Of a stretch of 64,000 nt of DNA, positions 41,943 to 52,238 are shown in pieces. Made by a program: the position numbers and the translations under genes. The notes beneath the pieces were generated by a model that worked only from the letters and a program-made list of their open reading frames with translations, had not been told where the DNA came from and did no database searches. Every line of letters starts with the position of its first letter. Within the stretch, counting starts at the first letter, position 1. The DNA is from Synechococcus sp. MEDNS5. Its GTDB lineage: Bacteria; Cyanobacteriota; Cyanobacteriia; PCC-6307; Cyanobiaceae. The stretch is taken from assembly GCF_014279875.1 (NCBI RefSeq), contig NZ_CP047952.1, positions 248,001 to 312,000 on the forward strand, given 5' to 3'.

Positions 41943-42359
41943 TCAACGCAGGGAGTACAGCGAAAGGAAAAAGGCAAAGCCGAGAAGCAGGCCACCGAAG
42001 ATCAGAACATTCTTCTGTCCCGGCGTGAGGCGATTGACGCCCAGGCCGTAGTTGAGGTTCTCCTCGAAGCCACTGGCCTTGGAACGGGGGCCGATGTCGC
42101 GGAAGGCGCCGACCCTGCTGCGGCATACCGGGCATCGGAAGCTGGCTGCATCCAGATCTTCAAAGGCGGTGCCGCTGGCGATCGCCAGCTTCTTCACCCC
42201 CTCATCGGGGTCGTACACGTAGCCACAACTGCGGCATTCGAAACGGTGCGTGCGCGGATCAGTCGCTTCGGCGAGGGTCTGTTCGGCGGGCGCCTGGGGA
42301 GCTCCGGATTCGGCGTCCGCAGCTGCAACGTTGTCTGGGGCCTGTGATTTCTCGCTCAC
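41943..42359 (-). CDS. rubA: Membrane-anchored rubredoxin
   Basis: This codes for 138 aa from GTG 42359. After an Ala/Pro/Glu-rich N-terminal extension of about 35 residues, the rubredoxin fold carries its two CxxC knuckles in FECRSCGYVYDPDEG and FRCPVCRSRVGAF, which bind one iron. A C-terminal membrane helix (NVLIFGGLLLGFAFFLSL) anchors it. Cyanobacterial RubA takes part in photosystem II (and photosystem I) assembly, in keeping with ycf48 31 bp downstream. It diverges from ndhC across a 100-bp gap that must hold promoters for both. Confidence 0.95.
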   Translation of the reverse strand: MSEKSQAPDNVAAADAESGAPQAPAEQTLAEATDPRTHRFECRSCGYVYDPDEGVKKLAIASGTAFEDLDAASFRCPVCRSRVGAFRDIGPRSKASGFEENLNYGLGVNRLTPGQKNVLIFGGLLLGFAFFLSLYSLR

Positions 42360-42459
42360 CGTCGCTCATCCGGGCTGCATCACTCTATCGGCGTGATCAC
42401 GGCAAACGTCAGATGGCGCCTGCAAATGCCAGACTGACCCGCAGATCGGAGCCCCTTGG

Positions 42460-42822
42460 ATGTTTGTGCTTCCGGGATACGACGCCTTCCTCGGCTTTCT
42501 GCTGATCGCAGCAGCCGTTCCTGTGCTGGCGTTGGTGACCAACAAACTGCTGGCTCCCCGCAGTCAGGCCGGAGAGCGACAGCTCACTTACGAATCCGGG
42601 ATGGAGCCTATTGGCGGTGCCTGGATTCAGTTCAACATCCGCTATTACATGTTTGCGCTGGTCTTCGTGATCTTCGATGTGGAGACAGTGTTTCTGTATC
42701 CCTGGGCAGTGGCCTTCCACCGCCTGGGCTTGCTGGCGTTCATCGAAGCGCTGATTTTCATCGCCATCCTCGTGGTGGCTCTCGCCTACGCCTGGCGCAA
42801 GGGCGCTCTGGAGTGGAGCTGA
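42460..42822 (+). CDS. ndhC: NDH-1 complex subunit 3
   Basis: This codes for 120 aa from ATG 42460. Three membrane helices are visible ([56 protein letters not shown]). The conserved loop [20 protein letters not shown] and [11 protein letters not shown] are those of NdhC/NuoA. It belongs to the membrane arm of the photosynthetic NDH-1 complex (ferredoxin-plastoquinone oxidoreductase), used in cyclic electron flow and respiration. It is first in ndhC-ndhK-ndhJ. Confidence 0.98.
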   Translation: MFVLPGYDAFLGFLLIAAAVPVLALVTNKLLAPRSQAGERQLTYESGMEPIGGAWIQFNIRYYMFALVFVIFDVETVFLYPWAVAFHRLGLLAFIEALIFIAILVVALAYAWRKGALEWS

Positions 42823-42826
42823 CCCC

Positions 42827-43600
42827 ATGACCTCATCCCCTGATCGTTCTGCCATGGCCGGAGACTCCCCTTCCATTCAGGCGCTGCGCGATCTGCGCGA
42901 GGCCAGCTGCGGGCCTGTTGCTGGTGCTGCCGACGGCGTCCCCACGGTGACTCAGGACCTGAGTGAGAACGTGATTCTCACCAGCCTTGATGATCTCCAC
43001 AACTGGGCCCGCTTGAGCAGCCTCTGGCCGCTTCTCTACGGCACGGCTTGCTGCTTCATTGAATTTGCGGCGTTGCTCGGGTCCCGTTTCGATTTCGATC
43101 GTTTCGGGCTTGTGCCTCGCAGCTCACCGCGCCAAGCCGATCTGCTCATCGTGGCTGGCACGGTGACGATGAAAATGGCTCCGGCCCTGGTGCGGCTCTA
43201 CGAACAGATGCCTGAGCCGAAGTATGTCATTGCCATGGGCGCCTGCACGATCACCGGTGGGATGTTCAGTGCCGATTCCACAACAGCTGTGCGCGGCGTC
43301 GACAAGCTCATTCCCGTGGATCTCTACATGCCCGGTTGCCCCCCCCGCCCGGAGGCGATCTTTGATGCGGTGATCAAGCTCAGAAAGAAGGTGGCCAACG
43401 AATCCGTTGCCGATCGTCGTCAGCTGAAGCAGACCCACCGGTATTGCACCGTTGCGCACGCGATGACCCCAGTGGAACCCATCGTGACGGGTGCCTATCT
43501 TCGTGCTGAAACCCAGGTGGCTGCGCTCAAGCCTGGCGCGGGCCTGCCCATGCCCGCCCTGGAAACCGCGGACGCTGTTCAAACATCTGAGCCCTCATGA
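42827..43600 (+). CDS. ndhK: NDH-1 complex subunit K ([4Fe-4S] N2 subunit)
   Basis: This codes for 257 aa from ATG 42827, four bases after ndhC. Cluster N2 ligands are visible: the Cys pair in [11 protein letters not shown], Cys in [12 protein letters not shown], and Cys in [12 protein letters not shown]. The N-terminal 40 residues are a variable extension, and the Ala-rich C-terminus is normal for the marine Synechococcus form. The stop overlaps the start of ndhJ by 4 nt. Confidence 0.98.
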   Translation: MTSSPDRSAMAGDSPSIQALRDLREASCGPVAGAADGVPTVTQDLSENVILTSLDDLHNWARLSSLWPLLYGTACCFIEFAALLGSRFDFDRFGLVPRSSPRQADLLIVAGTVTMKMAPALVRLYEQMPEPKYVIAMGACTITGGMFSADSTTAVRGVDKLIPVDLYMPGCPPRPEAIFDAVIKLRKKVANESVADRRQLKQTHRYCTVAHAMTPVEPIVTGAYLRAETQVAALKPGAGLPMPALETADAVQTSEPS

Positions 43601-44145
43601 GTACCACTCCTGACAAGCAAGTGAATGCTGACGCTCCAGTGGCCGTGGCCCCTGTCCCTGGCCCCGTCAGCCAATGGCTCAGCCAGCAGGGCTTCGAGCA
43701 TGAGTTGCTTGAGCCCGATCACGTGGGTGTTGAGCAGATCGCTGTTGAGGCTCTGTTTCTGCCAGTGATCGCTGCGGCACTTAAGAGCCATGGGTTTGAT
43801 TATCTGCAATGCCAGGGCGGCTACGACGAAGGTCCCGGAGAGCGACTGGTGTGCTTCTACCACTTGCTGGCCATGGCGGAAGTCACCGAAGGTGGCGCCG
43901 ACCAGGTGCGAGAGGTGCGCTTGAAAGTGTTCCTGTCCCGTGAAGGGCAGCCCAGCGTTCCCAGCCTCTATGGGCTCTTCCGAGGTGCCGACTGGCAGGA
44001 GCGGGAAACCTTCGACATGTTCGGCATTCAGTTCGAAGGCCATCCCCATCCCAAGCGCCTGCTCATGCCAGAAGATTGGACTGGCTGGCCCCTGCGCAAG
44101 GACTACGTGCAACCTGATTTCTACGAAATGCAGGACGCTTACTAG
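43597..44145 (+). CDS. ndhJ: NDH-1 complex subunit J
   Basis: This codes for 182 aa from ATG 43597, overlapping ndhK by 4 nt. The NuoC-like core is clear: [11 protein letters not shown], a segment ending [19 protein letters not shown], the signature [20 protein letters not shown], and PLRKDY near the end. The N-terminal 25 residues are Ala/Pro-rich. It is part of the hydrophilic connecting arm of NDH-1. Its 3' end overlaps that of the convergent YvcK-like gene by 4 nt. Confidence 0.97.
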   Translation: MSTTPDKQVNADAPVAVAPVPGPVSQWLSQQGFEHELLEPDHVGVEQIAVEALFLPVIAAALKSHGFDYLQCQGGYDEGPGERLVCFYHLLAMAEVTEGGADQVREVRLKVFLSREGQPSVPSLYGLFRGADWQERETFDMFGIQFEGHPHPKRLLMPEDWTGWPLRKDYVQPDFYEMQDAY

Positions 44146-45590
44146 TGAGCCGCTTGCTGGGACGCTGATCCCTGAACATCTTTTTTGTGTTTTCGGTAGA
44201 AGCGCATCACAGCCAGTGCCAGGGAACGTGGATCGTGTCGCAGGGTGGCCGTGGGTCTGCTGCCCTGAAGTGGGGCCTCCATCACGTCGTACCCCTCGAC
44301 GATCAACTGCCGACGGTTGCAGACAACCGGTTCAGCACCTCTGGATCGGTAGTGAGCGATCAAAGGAGAATCCGCGATCGCTTCCTGGGCCAGCACTGCG
44401 TCGAACAGCCGCTGATTGATGCCGAGAGAGGCCAACTGCGCTTCGATCGCCCGCAGATGGCCGCTCACATCGAGCCCATCGGTTTCACCGGGCTGGGTCA
44501 TCAGATTGCAGATGTAAAGCCTTGGAGCACGGCTGCGTTGAATCGCTGTGACCAGTTCGGGCACCAGCAGATTCGGAAGCAGTGAGGTGTACAGGCTCCC
44601 TGGTCCCAGCAGGATCAGATCTGCCTGGGAAATGGCCTCCAGAGCTCTCGGGAGAGCCGGTGGTCGCTCCGGCAAACAGCCCAGACGCACAATCGGGCTC
44701 GGCGCTTTGCCGATGGCGGATTCCCCCTCGATCCGGCGCCCGTCCTCCAGTTCTGCCCACAGCCGTACATCGGCATTGGTGGCCGGTACCACCTGGCCCT
44801 GTACGGCCAGCACGCGGCTCGAGGCGGTGATGGCCGTTTCGAGATTGCCTGTAATCGCTGTCAGTGCCGAGAGAAAGAGGTTGCCGAAGCTGTGGCCTTC
44901 CAGTCCTGTTCCCGAGGAGAAGCGGTACTGAAACAGGCGCGTTAACAGCGGCTCTTCGGTGGAAAGGGCAGCCAGACAATTGCGGATGTCGCCCGGTGGT
45001 TGAACCCCAAGTTCGCGGCGCAGCACGCCGCTGCTGCCTCCGTCGTCGGCCACCGTGACAATGGCGGTGATATGGCTGCTGTAGCGCTTCAAACCACTGA
45101 GCAGGGTGGACAAACCGGTGCCACCGCCGATGGCCACGATGTTCGGTCCGCGGTTCAGCCGGCTCTTGGCGCGTAGAGCATCCACCAGAACGGTGTCTTT
45201 TTCAGGAGCAAGAGCCTGTTGGATCGACCCGAAGCTGCGGCTTTGGCCCCAGAGAAGTAGACCGATCCCCAAGAGCAACAGGAGAGGACCCGTGAATCCA
45301 CGGGGCATTACCCGTGTGATCCAGCCAAGGGCTTCCTGGATGGCCCAGAGAGTCCAGTAAATCGGCTGCAGGTCGGCCCACACGGCTGCGCCGAGCAGAG
45401 CCAGCACCAGTCCGATGCCTGAGGTGAGCAGCCAGCGCTTCACCACCAGTCCGGGCTGCAGCCAGCGCATGGCTCTCCGGGAGCGCAGCATCAGATCGCG
45501 CTGCCGCTGCGCCTGCATCGCGCGGATGCGTTGACGGTTTCCGCGGCGTGGAGGACTGGTCAAGTGCGATCCGAAGCGAGGGGTTCGCAT
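44142..45590 (-). CDS. YvcK/CofD-like protein (gluconeogenesis factor family)
   Basis: This codes for about 482 aa from ATG 45590; a TTG at 45599 adds three residues. A basic N-terminus is followed by two membrane segments ([19 protein letters not shown] and [14 protein letters not shown]). The cytosolic YvcK domain follows, with [57 protein letters not shown] and [15 protein letters not shown]. In other bacteria YvcK binds UDP-sugars and affects cell shape and carbon metabolism; the membrane-anchored form is seen in cyanobacteria and Actinobacteria-like relatives. Convergent to ndhJ and divergent from the ABC ATPase gene. Confidence 0.9.
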   Translation of the reverse strand: MRTPRFGSHLTSPPRRGNRQRIRAMQAQRQRDLMLRSRRAMRWLQPGLVVKRWLLTSGIGLVLALLGAAVWADLQPIYWTLWAIQEALGWITRVMPRGFTGPLLLLLGIGLLLWGQSRSFGSIQQALAPEKDTVLVDALRAKSRLNRGPNIVAIGGGTGLSTLLSGLKRYSSHITAIVTVADDGGSSGVLRRELGVQPPGDIRNCLAALSTEEPLLTRLFQYRFSSGTGLEGHSFGNLFLSALTAITGNLETAITASSRVLAVQGQVVPATNADVRLWAELEDGRRIEGESAIGKAPSPIVRLGCLPERPPALPRALEAISQADLILLGPGSLYTSLLPNLLVPELVTAIQRSRAPRLYICNLMTQPGETDGLDVSGHLRAIEAQLASLGINQRLFDAVLAQEAIADSPLIAHYRSRGAEPVVCNRRQLIVEGYDVMEAPLQGSRPTATLRHDPRSLALAVMRFYRKHKKDVQGSASQQAAH

Positions 45591-45658
45591 CCCTTGCAAT
45601 CAGCAAACTCTACGGAAGCTGGCCCCAATGGCCATCCCCCAATGCCAAACGCGGCAGG

Positions 45659-46495
45659 ATGGTGCAACTTGCCACGCGGCCCCTGATGAGCCGGCCGAGC
45701 TCAACCCCAGCATCAACCCAGACGCCCGTGGTGGAGTTGCGCGACCTCACCATGCAATGGGGCCCCCGGCCCGTGCTCGATCGTGTGTCGCTCACCATGA
45801 AACCGGGCGAGCGGATTGCTGTTGTCGGTCCCTCCGGTGCCGGTAAATCCACGGTGTTGCGTCTACTAGCCGGTCTGCAGTTGCCAACGGGTGGTGAACT
45901 GCGCCTCTTCGGTGAACCGCAGACCTACCTGCGTCTCGACCAGCGCCGCCCCCCGGATGTGCGACTGGTGTTTCAGAACCCTGCTCTGCTGGCGTCTCTC
46001 ACGGTGGAGGAGAACGTTGGTTTTTTGCTGACACGCCTGGGACGCCTCAATCCAGCCCAGATCAGAGAGCGGGTGCAGCAGTGCCTGGAAGCTGTCGGGC
46101 TTCATGAAGTGGCCGACAAGTACCCAGGACAGTTGAGTGGCGGCATGCAGAAACGGGTGAGCTTCGCCCGGGCCCTGATCGATGATCCTGACCGGGAGGA
46201 GGGGGCCATGCCCCTGCTTCTCTACGACGAGCCCACCGCCGGCCTGGATCCGGTGGCCTCCACACGGATTGAAGATCTGATCGTGAAAACCACCACCGTG
46301 GCCCGTGGCTGTTCGGTGGTGGTGAGTCACGTGCACAGCACGATTGAGCGCTCAGCGGAACGGATCGTGATGCTGTATGGCGGGCGCTTCCAGTGGGATG
46401 GAACCGTTGAGGAATACCGCAATTCAGACAATCCTTACGTCGTTCAGTTCAGGACGGGTAATCTGCGCGGACCGATGCAACCCTCCGACCACTAA
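45659..46495 (+). CDS. MlaF-like ABC transporter ATPase (lipid transport)
   Basis: This codes for 278 aa from ATG 45659. Other in-frame starts (45686, or upstream to 45548 inside the divergent gene) are possible and none has a good ribosome-binding site. ABC motifs: Walker A VVGPSGAGKSTVLR, Q-loop LVFQNPAL, signature LSGGMQKRVSFARAL, Walker B LLLYDEPTAGLDP, H-loop VVSHVHS. The ABC family's closest matches are MlaF/TGD3-type ATPases, which power phospholipid movement between the membranes. The next gene encodes the MCE (MlaD/TGD2) partner, 3 nt downstream. No permease (MlaE) gene is in the window. Confidence 0.88.
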   Translation: MVQLATRPLMSRPSSTPASTQTPVVELRDLTMQWGPRPVLDRVSLTMKPGERIAVVGPSGAGKSTVLRLLAGLQLPTGGELRLFGEPQTYLRLDQRRPPDVRLVFQNPALLASLTVEENVGFLLTRLGRLNPAQIRERVQQCLEAVGLHEVADKYPGQLSGGMQKRVSFARALIDDPDREEGAMPLLLYDEPTAGLDPVASTRIEDLIVKTTTVARGCSVVVSHVHSTIERSAERIVMLYGGRFQWDGTVEEYRNSDNPYVVQFRTGNLRGPMQPSDH

Positions 46496-46498
46496 TTC

Positions 46499-47428
46499 AT
46501 GCGCCGTAGTGTTCGCGAAGCCCTCGTTGGTTTTTCGCTTGTTGGAGCGATCGCCGGATTTGCAGGCACCATGCTCTGGCTGAGGGGTGTGCGTCTGGGC
46601 TCGGAAACCTGGACGGTTCAGGCGGATTTTCAGAATGCCGGTGGTCTGGCTGACCGCTCACCCGTCACCTTCAGGGGAATCACCGTGGGAACGGTGCGAT
46701 CCATTGAAGTGACTCCTCAGGCGGTGAGGGCCACGCTTGAAATCAACCAAGACGACCTCAAACTTCCTCTGCCGGTTACGGCCACCGTTTCGGAGGCGTC
46801 CTTGCTCGGTGGTGACGCCCAGGTTGAACTGAAAACCACGAGTTCAACGCTGATCAAGGATGCTCCATCCCCCAAATCGCGCAGGTGCAAAAACAGTGGG
46901 CTGCTGTGCGACGGTGCCACGATTCGCGGCCAGTCGGGATCCAGCCTCACGTCGGTGACCGCCAGTTTGGAGAAACTGCTCGATCAGGCGCAGAAAACCA
47001 ACCTGATCCCTGAACTGGTGAAATCCACCAAGGAGTTCGGAACGACCAGCCAGGACGCCTCCAAATTCCTCGACACCGCCGACGTGGCAGCCCAAAACGT
47101 TGATGCTCTCGTTCAGCAACTGCGCGCTGAGGTCTCCCGTGCCCAGCCCACGATCGATAACCTCAATCGGGCCACAGCCGAAGCCGCCTCTGCGGCAGCC
47201 AGCATCAACAATCTCGCCAAGGCGTTTGATAATCCGGAAACGGTGAGTGATCTCAAGCAGACCGTCACAAATGCCAAGGTCCTCACGGCCCGCATCGATG
47301 CGGTGGGCGGAGACATCGAACAGCTCACGGATGACCGTCAGTTCATGCAAGGCCTGCGCAGCGTGATGATCGGCCTCGGCGCCTTCTTCGATGAGGTCTA
47401 CCCGGCCAAGACAGGTACCTCGAACTAG
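46499..47428 (+). CDS. MCE-domain protein, MlaD/TGD2-like
   Basis: This codes for 309 aa from ATG 46499, three bases after the ATPase gene. There is one N-terminal membrane anchor (ALVGFSLVGAIAGFAGTMLWL). The MCE domain follows at about residues 38-120, with VQADFQNAGGLADRSPVTFRGITVGTV and ASLLGGDAQVEL, and then a long helical region (about 150-300) with heptad-like Ala/Leu spacing that probably forms the periplasmic tunnel or a coiled coil. It carries lipid between the inner and outer membranes with the ATPase next door. Its end is 10 bp from the convergent chlD end. Confidence 0.9.
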   Translation: MRRSVREALVGFSLVGAIAGFAGTMLWLRGVRLGSETWTVQADFQNAGGLADRSPVTFRGITVGTVRSIEVTPQAVRATLEINQDDLKLPLPVTATVSEASLLGGDAQVELKTTSSTLIKDAPSPKSRRCKNSGLLCDGATIRGQSGSSLTSVTASLEKLLDQAQKTNLIPELVKSTKEFGTTSQDASKFLDTADVAAQNVDALVQQLRAEVSRAQPTIDNLNRATAEAASAAASINNLAKAFDNPETVSDLKQTVTNAKVLTARIDAVGGDIEQLTDDRQFMQGLRSVMIGLGAFFDEVYPAKTGTSN

Positions 47429-47438
47429 CGGTTCAGGT

Positions 47439-49622
47439 TCAGGTCACGGAATTGATGGCCTCCATGGCCACCGCTGCGATTGCCTGATCACTGGCTTTCG
47501 GAAGCTGGACGTATTTACCCCCAGCCGCTTCCGCCAGATCCTTGCCCATGCCACTGCCGATGAACTTGCGTTCGGTGTCGATCACCAGCAGCTTGAGACC
47601 GAGCATCCGGTAGCGACTGGCCACGTCGAGCACTTCCTGCTTGAGATCGGGCTTCTCGTCCCCTTCAAGCTCCGGCTGGCCCAGGGAGGTGCTGAGGGGT
47701 ACGTTGCCGCGCCCGTCAGTGATGGCCACCACCACCACCTGCCCGAGATCGCCGGTGGCCAGAGCATTGGCGCCGACGCGAGCCGCCTGAGTGAGTCCAT
47801 GGGCCAGAGGGGAACCGCCGCCGCAGGGCATGGATTCCAGCCGCCGGCGGGCGGCTGTGATTGAGCGGGTGGGGGGCAGCAGCACCTCCGCCTGATCGCC
47901 GCGGAAGGGAATCAGGGCCACTTCATCGCGGTTTTCATAGGCCTCGGTGAGCAGCCTGATCACCGCGCCCTTGGCGCTTTGCATCCGGTTGAGAGCCATG
48001 GATCCGCTGGCATCCACCAGGAAGATCACCAAGGCTCCTGCTTGACGCTGCAGCAGCTTGGCGCGCAGATCCGCCTCTTCAACGATCACCGTGCGATCCG
48101 GTTGGCGTGTCCGGCGTGCTTTTTGATACGGCGCGGCTGCTCGAAGCGTTGCATCGACGGCGATGCGCCGGACGGGACCGCGGGGGAGCATCGGCTTCAC
48201 ATAGCGGCCACGGCTGTCACTGAGCACCACGGAACGGCTGCCACTGTTGCCGCTCTTGCTCTTGGCGGCATTGAACAGCAGCAGGTCGGGATCGATCGCC
48301 ACCGCCTCCGGATCCAGCATGAACTCTTCCGGCACCGATGGAGGTGCCTCGTCCTGCTCCGAGTCCTCGTCTTCGTCGCTGTTGTCGTCTTCGCTGTCGC
48401 TGTCGTCGCTGTTGTCCTCCGGTGGATCGTTATCGTCTTCACCGGATCCCTCGGGTGGGGGAGGCGTGTCGTCATCGTTCTGCTCACCGGAGTCCGGCGG
48501 CGGCGGGGTCTGATCGTCCGGTTGCTCGGGCGGTGGCGGTGGCTCCATCTGCTGATCCGGCGGCGGCAGCTGGGAGGCGCGTGGTGCAATCACCAGGGCC
48601 ACCGCCACCTGCAGGTCGTCGGCCTCCACCTGATCGCGGCCACTGAGGGCCGCATGGGCCTTGGCTACGCGCACGGCATACAACTCGGAGCGATGCCCTT
48701 CGACCCCACCGCGGATGGCTTCGGTGACCAGGTATTCGATCTGCTCGCGGCTGATCTGCACATCCGGAAGCCATTGCCGGGCCAGCAGCAGCTGGGTGGC
48801 CAGGGCATCGGTGTCCTCCTTCCAGCGCTCCGCGAAGCTGCGGCTGCACTGTCCATGGCTGAGCACCGCGTTGGTGATCTCAACACGCTGCTCAGTGCTT
48901 ACGAGTTGATCAGCCGAGAGTGCGATCGCGAAGCGATCGAGTAAATGGTCGCGGACGTTGCCTTCCTCTGGGTTGTAAGTGGCAATCAACAGGGGCCGGC
49001 AGGGGTGGCTGAGGCTCAGCCCCTCACGTTCCACCCGGTTCTCGCCGGCTCCAACGGCGGCCAAGAGCAGATTGACGATGCCGTCATCCAACAGGTTGAG
49101 TTCGTCCACATACAGCACACCCCTATGGGCCTCGGCCAGAAGGCCCGGTTGAAACACAGGGCTGCCACTGCTGAGGGATGCGGTCACGTCCACGGCACCC
49201 ACGAGGCGGTCTTCCGTGATGCCGAGGGGAACCTGCACGAATGGAGCCGGAATGACCCGTGCCGGTGGATCAGCGCTCAGCTGCTTGCGGCTCGCTGCGT
49301 CCCATTCCTCCGGGCGAGTGGGATCGAGGTTGCGCCCTGGGCCTGAGGGAAGACCTGCCGCTTCTGGATCCAGGACTTCGATCGGAGGCAGAAGCGCATG
49401 CAGTCCCCGCGCCAGCACTGACTTTCCGGTGCCGCGTCCTCCGGCGATGATCACGCCGCCCAATCCCGGGTCGACGGCTGCCAGCATTAACGCCAGTTTG
49501 AGCGTGCCGTGGCCTGTGATCGCTGCCAGGGGGAACGCGCGGTTCGCCTGGTCCTGAGCGGCCGTGCTTCTCACTCCATCGGCAACCCCTCCACCTGAAA
49601 CCATGAACGTTGTCCGACCCAT
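47439..49622 (-). CDS. chlD: Magnesium chelatase subunit D
   Basis: This codes for 727 aa from ATG 49622 (a GGAG box lies 8 nt upstream); an internal ATG at 49604 is the alternative. The N-terminal AAA+ domain has a modified Walker A ([16 protein letters not shown]) and [20 protein letters not shown] Pro-rich then Asp/Glu/Ser-rich linker spans about residues 365-440. The C-terminal integrin-I (VWA) domain carries the MIDAS motif [15 protein letters not shown]. With ChlI and ChlH it inserts Mg2+ into protoporphyrin IX, the first committed step of chlorophyll synthesis. Its start is 3 nt from the divergent folK start, so the promoters must overlap coding sequence. Confidence 0.97.
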   Translation of the reverse strand: MGRTTFMVSGGGVADGVRSTAAQDQANRAFPLAAITGHGTLKLALMLAAVDPGLGGVIIAGGRGTGKSVLARGLHALLPPIEVLDPEAAGLPSGPGRNLDPTRPEEWDAASRKQLSADPPARVIPAPFVQVPLGITEDRLVGAVDVTASLSSGSPVFQPGLLAEAHRGVLYVDELNLLDDGIVNLLLAAVGAGENRVEREGLSLSHPCRPLLIATYNPEEGNVRDHLLDRFAIALSADQLVSTEQRVEITNAVLSHGQCSRSFAERWKEDTDALATQLLLARQWLPDVQISREQIEYLVTEAIRGGVEGHRSELYAVRVAKAHAALSGRDQVEADDLQVAVALVIAPRASQLPPPDQQMEPPPPPEQPDDQTPPPPDSGEQNDDDTPPPPEGSGEDDNDPPEDNSDDSDSEDDNSDEDEDSEQDEAPPSVPEEFMLDPEAVAIDPDLLLFNAAKSKSGNSGSRSVVLSDSRGRYVKPMLPRGPVRRIAVDATLRAAAPYQKARRTRQPDRTVIVEEADLRAKLLQRQAGALVIFLVDASGSMALNRMQSAKGAVIRLLTEAYENRDEVALIPFRGDQAEVLLPPTRSITAARRRLESMPCGGGSPLAHGLTQAARVGANALATGDLGQVVVVAITDGRGNVPLSTSLGQPELEGDEKPDLKQEVLDVASRYRMLGLKLLVIDTERKFIGSGMGKDLAEAAGGKYVQLPKASDQAIAAVAMEAINSVT

Positions 49623-49625
49623 CGC

Positions 49626-50138
49626 GTGAGCTCCAGTCTCGCTGATCAGCCCAACGATCTGGCCGTGGCCCTTGGTGGCAATCGTCCAGGTCCTGCCGGT
49701 GATCCTCGCCGCACCCTGATCGCTGTCCGCCCCAGGCTCGAGCAGCTGTTGCTGCGCTGGTCTGAGTCAGGTGATGCCTCAAGGCTGGTGTGCTCCTGGT
49801 CGCCTCTGCTGATGACCGACCCTGTGGGCGGACCCAGCGGTCAGCCCCCGTATTGCAACGCAGTGGTGCTCCTCAGGGGCGTCCAGCGCGCCTGCAACGC
49901 CCGCGATGCCTTGCAGCTACTCGATCAGTTGGATGACCTGGAGCGTGCGTTCGGCCGCGATCGGGCCCGCGAACAGCGCTGGGGACCGCGCACCCTGGAT
50001 CTTGATCTGCTGTTCTGGGGCGCCTGGCGCCTGGATCATCCGCGCCTAGTGCTTCCCCACCCTCGCCTGCATCTGCGGTCTTTTGTGATGGAGCCTTTGC
50101 TGGCTGCCATGGGGGAATCCGTGAACTGGAATGGATGA
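49626..50138 (+). CDS. folK: 2-amino-4-hydroxy-6-hydroxymethyldihydropteridine pyrophosphokinase (HPPK)
   Basis: This codes for 170 aa from GTG 49626 (start not certain; no ribosome-binding site). HPPK blocks: [18 protein letters not shown] at the N-terminus, [25 protein letters not shown] (the metal- and ATP-binding signature), and [14 protein letters not shown]. It transfers pyrophosphate from ATP to the pterin in folate synthesis. It overlaps the following Nudix gene by 8 nt and diverges from chlD. Confidence 0.93.
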   Translation: MSSSLADQPNDLAVALGGNRPGPAGDPRRTLIAVRPRLEQLLLRWSESGDASRLVCSWSPLLMTDPVGGPSGQPPYCNAVVLLRGVQRACNARDALQLLDQLDDLERAFGRDRAREQRWGPRTLDLDLLFWGAWRLDHPRLVLPHPRLHLRSFVMEPLLAAMGESVNWNG

Positions 50139-50748
50139 GAGTCTCTGGATTCATGCGCCATGCTGGGGCACCCTGAGCCCCTGCTCCATGGCACCGCTGC
50201 CAGCCCCCGAGCCCTTCGAGCTGCTGGAAACCATCGAGGTGATGCAGGCGCGCAAGATCCGCTTCGAGCGCAATCGCATCAAGTTGCCCCTGGGCGTGGA
50301 GGGCACCTTTGGGCTGATCCGGCATCCGGGCGCATCCCTGGCGGTGCCGATCACTGATGCGGGCCGGGTGGTGGTGCTGCGTCAATACCGTTTCGCCGTT
50401 CAGGCCCGCCTGTTGGAATTCCCTGCCGGCACCCTGGAGGATGGCGAGGATCCGCTGGAGTCGATGCAGCGCGAACTCGGAGAGGAAGCCGGTTACAGCG
50501 CTGCCCGTTGGGATTCCTTGGGTCCGATGTTGCCTTGCCCGGGCTATTCCGATGAGGTGATCCACTGCTTCCTCGCCCGCGAGCTCACCGCTTTGGAACA
50601 CCCACCAGCTGGTGACGATGATGAGGATTTGGAGGTGTTAGAGATGACGCCGGCTGAGCTCGACGCTGCCCTGGCCTCCGGTGAGGAATGGCTCGATGGC
50701 AAGAGTGTCACGGCCTGGTTCCGTGCCAAGCAACTTCTGGATCTGTGA
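50131..50748 (+). CDS. Nudix hydrolase (ADP-ribose pyrophosphatase-like)
   Basis: This codes for 205 aa from ATG 50131, overlapping folK. ATG 50188 would remove 19 residues and may be the true start, since the family core begins at FELLETIEVMQARKIRFER. The Nudix box is complete: GTLEDGEDPLESMQRELGEE followed by AGY (pattern G-x5-E-x7-R-E-x2-E-E-x-G). The preceding VVVLRQYRF and LEFPAGTLE match ADP-sugar pyrophosphatases. Probably hydrolyses ADP-ribose or a related nucleotide sugar, though the true substrate is not predictable. Its TGA shares bases with the ATG of the photolyase gene. Confidence 0.9.
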   Translation: MDESLWIHAPCWGTLSPCSMAPLPAPEPFELLETIEVMQARKIRFERNRIKLPLGVEGTFGLIRHPGASLAVPITDAGRVVVLRQYRFAVQARLLEFPAGTLEDGEDPLESMQRELGEEAGYSAARWDSLGPMLPCPGYSDEVIHCFLARELTALEHPPAGDDDEDLEVLEMTPAELDAALASGEEWLDGKSVTAWFRAKQLLDL

Positions 50749-52226
50749 TGGCGTCTGCACGCACCCTCTTCTGGCATCGGCGTGACCTGCGACTGGCGGA
50801 CAACACTGGTCTTCAGGCTGCTGCTGCTCTCGGTCCTGCGCTGACAGGGGTTTATGTCCTCGACCCGGCCATCATCACGCCACCGCCGCAGTTGCCGCCG
50901 ATGGCCCCGGCGCGGCTGTGGTTCCTGGTGGAGAGCCTGATCGAACTCCAGGAGCGCTGGCGCGAGGCGGGAAGTCGCCTGCTGGTGTTGCAGGGGGATC
51001 CGCTCACGTTGCTTCCCCAGCTGGCGGCGCTCTTGGACTGTTTCACCGTGGTGTGGAGCCGGGATGTGGAGCCTTACGCCCGTGAACGTGATCGTGGGGT
51101 GGCGAAGGCTCTGCAGGCGGATGGACGCCAGGTGCTTGTGGATTGGGATCAGCTGTTGGTGGCTCCGGAGCTGCTGAAAACCGGCAACGGTGATCCCTAT
51201 CGCGTGTATGGCCCCTTCCTGCGCAACTGGCGTGGGCAGGTGGAACGCCAGCGTCCCGGCACTGTGGCTGCGCCCACAGCCCTGCAGGATCTGACCGCTG
51301 AGCAGCGGCAGGCGATCAGCTCCACGGAGACGGCGCTTGGCCGCCTGTGCGCGGATGGGCAGCAGACGTTGCAGCGCCTGCAAACGGAGCATGGATTCGC
51401 CGGTACGGATCTCTGTCCTTGCCGTCCAGGTGAAGCGGCCGCTGCCGATCAGCTGGCGGTCTTTGCGGATGGTCCTCTGCTGGGTTACGAGCCCGATCGC
51501 AATTTCCCCGGCACCGTTGGCACCTCCGGCCTGAGTGCCGCACTCAGCGTGGGTACGGTGAGTCCGAGGCAGGCCTGGTGCGCGGCGCAGGCCGCAAAGG
51601 ATCTGGCCCGCAGTGATGAACAGCGTCAGGCCATCGCCGTGTGGGAACAGGAGCTGGGCTGGCGTGAGTTCTACCAGCAGGCCCTGTTCCATTTCCCAGA
51701 GCTGGCTGATGGTCCTTACAGGGAACAGTGGCGCAGATTCCCCTGGGAGAACAACGAGAACTGGTTTGACGTCTGGAAGCAGGGTCAGACCGGTATGCCG
51801 ATCATTGACGCGGCCATGCGTCAGCTCCAGCAGAGCGGCTGGATGCACAACCGCTGTCGCATGATCGTGGCCTCATTCCTGGTGAAGGACCTGATCTGTG
51901 ACTGGCGCTGGGGTGAACGGGCCTTCATGGAGCTGGAAGTGGATGGCGATCTGGCTGCCAACAACGGCGGCTGGCAGTGGAGTGCCAGCAGTGGCATGGA
52001 TCCCAAGCCCCTGCGCATCTTCAATCCCGCTACCCAGGCCTCCAAATTCGATGCCGATGGGGAGTACATCCGCCGCTGGGTGCCGGAGCTGAGGCATGTG
52101 TGCACCAAGGATCTACTCAGCGGTGAGATCGGTGCTCTGGAGCGCAGGGGGTATCCGGAACCACTTGTGAATCACAAGATTCAGCAGGCCAAATTCAAAG
52201 CGCTCTACGCCACGATTAAAGCCTGA
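50748..52226 (+). CDS. phrA: Deoxyribodipyrimidine photolyase (class I CPD photolyase)
   Basis: This codes for 492 aa from ATG 50748, which overlaps the Nudix stop (TGATG). The N-terminal antenna domain starts LFWHRRDLRLADNTGL. The C-terminal FAD domain has ELGWREFYQQALFHFP, NWFDVWKQGQTGMPIIDAAMRQL, GWMHNRCRMIVASFLVKDL, NNGGWQWSASSGMDPKPLRIFNP and KFDADGEYIRRWVPEL, all hallmarks of active CPD photolyases. It repairs UV cyclobutane dimers using blue light. The N-terminal signature and overall length fit the deazaflavin-antenna group. It converges on the aminotransferase gene with 12 bp between. Confidence 0.95.
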   Translation: MASARTLFWHRRDLRLADNTGLQAAAALGPALTGVYVLDPAIITPPPQLPPMAPARLWFLVESLIELQERWREAGSRLLVLQGDPLTLLPQLAALLDCFTVVWSRDVEPYARERDRGVAKALQADGRQVLVDWDQLLVAPELLKTGNGDPYRVYGPFLRNWRGQVERQRPGTVAAPTALQDLTAEQRQAISSTETALGRLCADGQQTLQRLQTEHGFAGTDLCPCRPGEAAAADQLAVFADGPLLGYEPDRNFPGTVGTSGLSAALSVGTVSPRQAWCAAQAAKDLARSDEQRQAIAVWEQELGWREFYQQALFHFPELADGPYREQWRRFPWENNENWFDVWKQGQTGMPIIDAAMRQLQQSGWMHNRCRMIVASFLVKDLICDWRWGERAFMELEVDGDLAANNGGWQWSASSGMDPKPLRIFNPATQASKFDADGEYIRRWVPELRHVCTKDLLSGEIGALERRGYPEPLVNHKIQQAKFKALYATIKA

Positions 52227-52238
52227 AGCAGGTAGCGA

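Noticed and set aside
40520-42028. A 502-codon plus-strand open frame opposite psbE, ycf48 and rubA
   Set aside because: It is antisense to well-established genes. Its composition (Ala/His/Gln-rich) is that of a shadow frame in GC-rich DNA.
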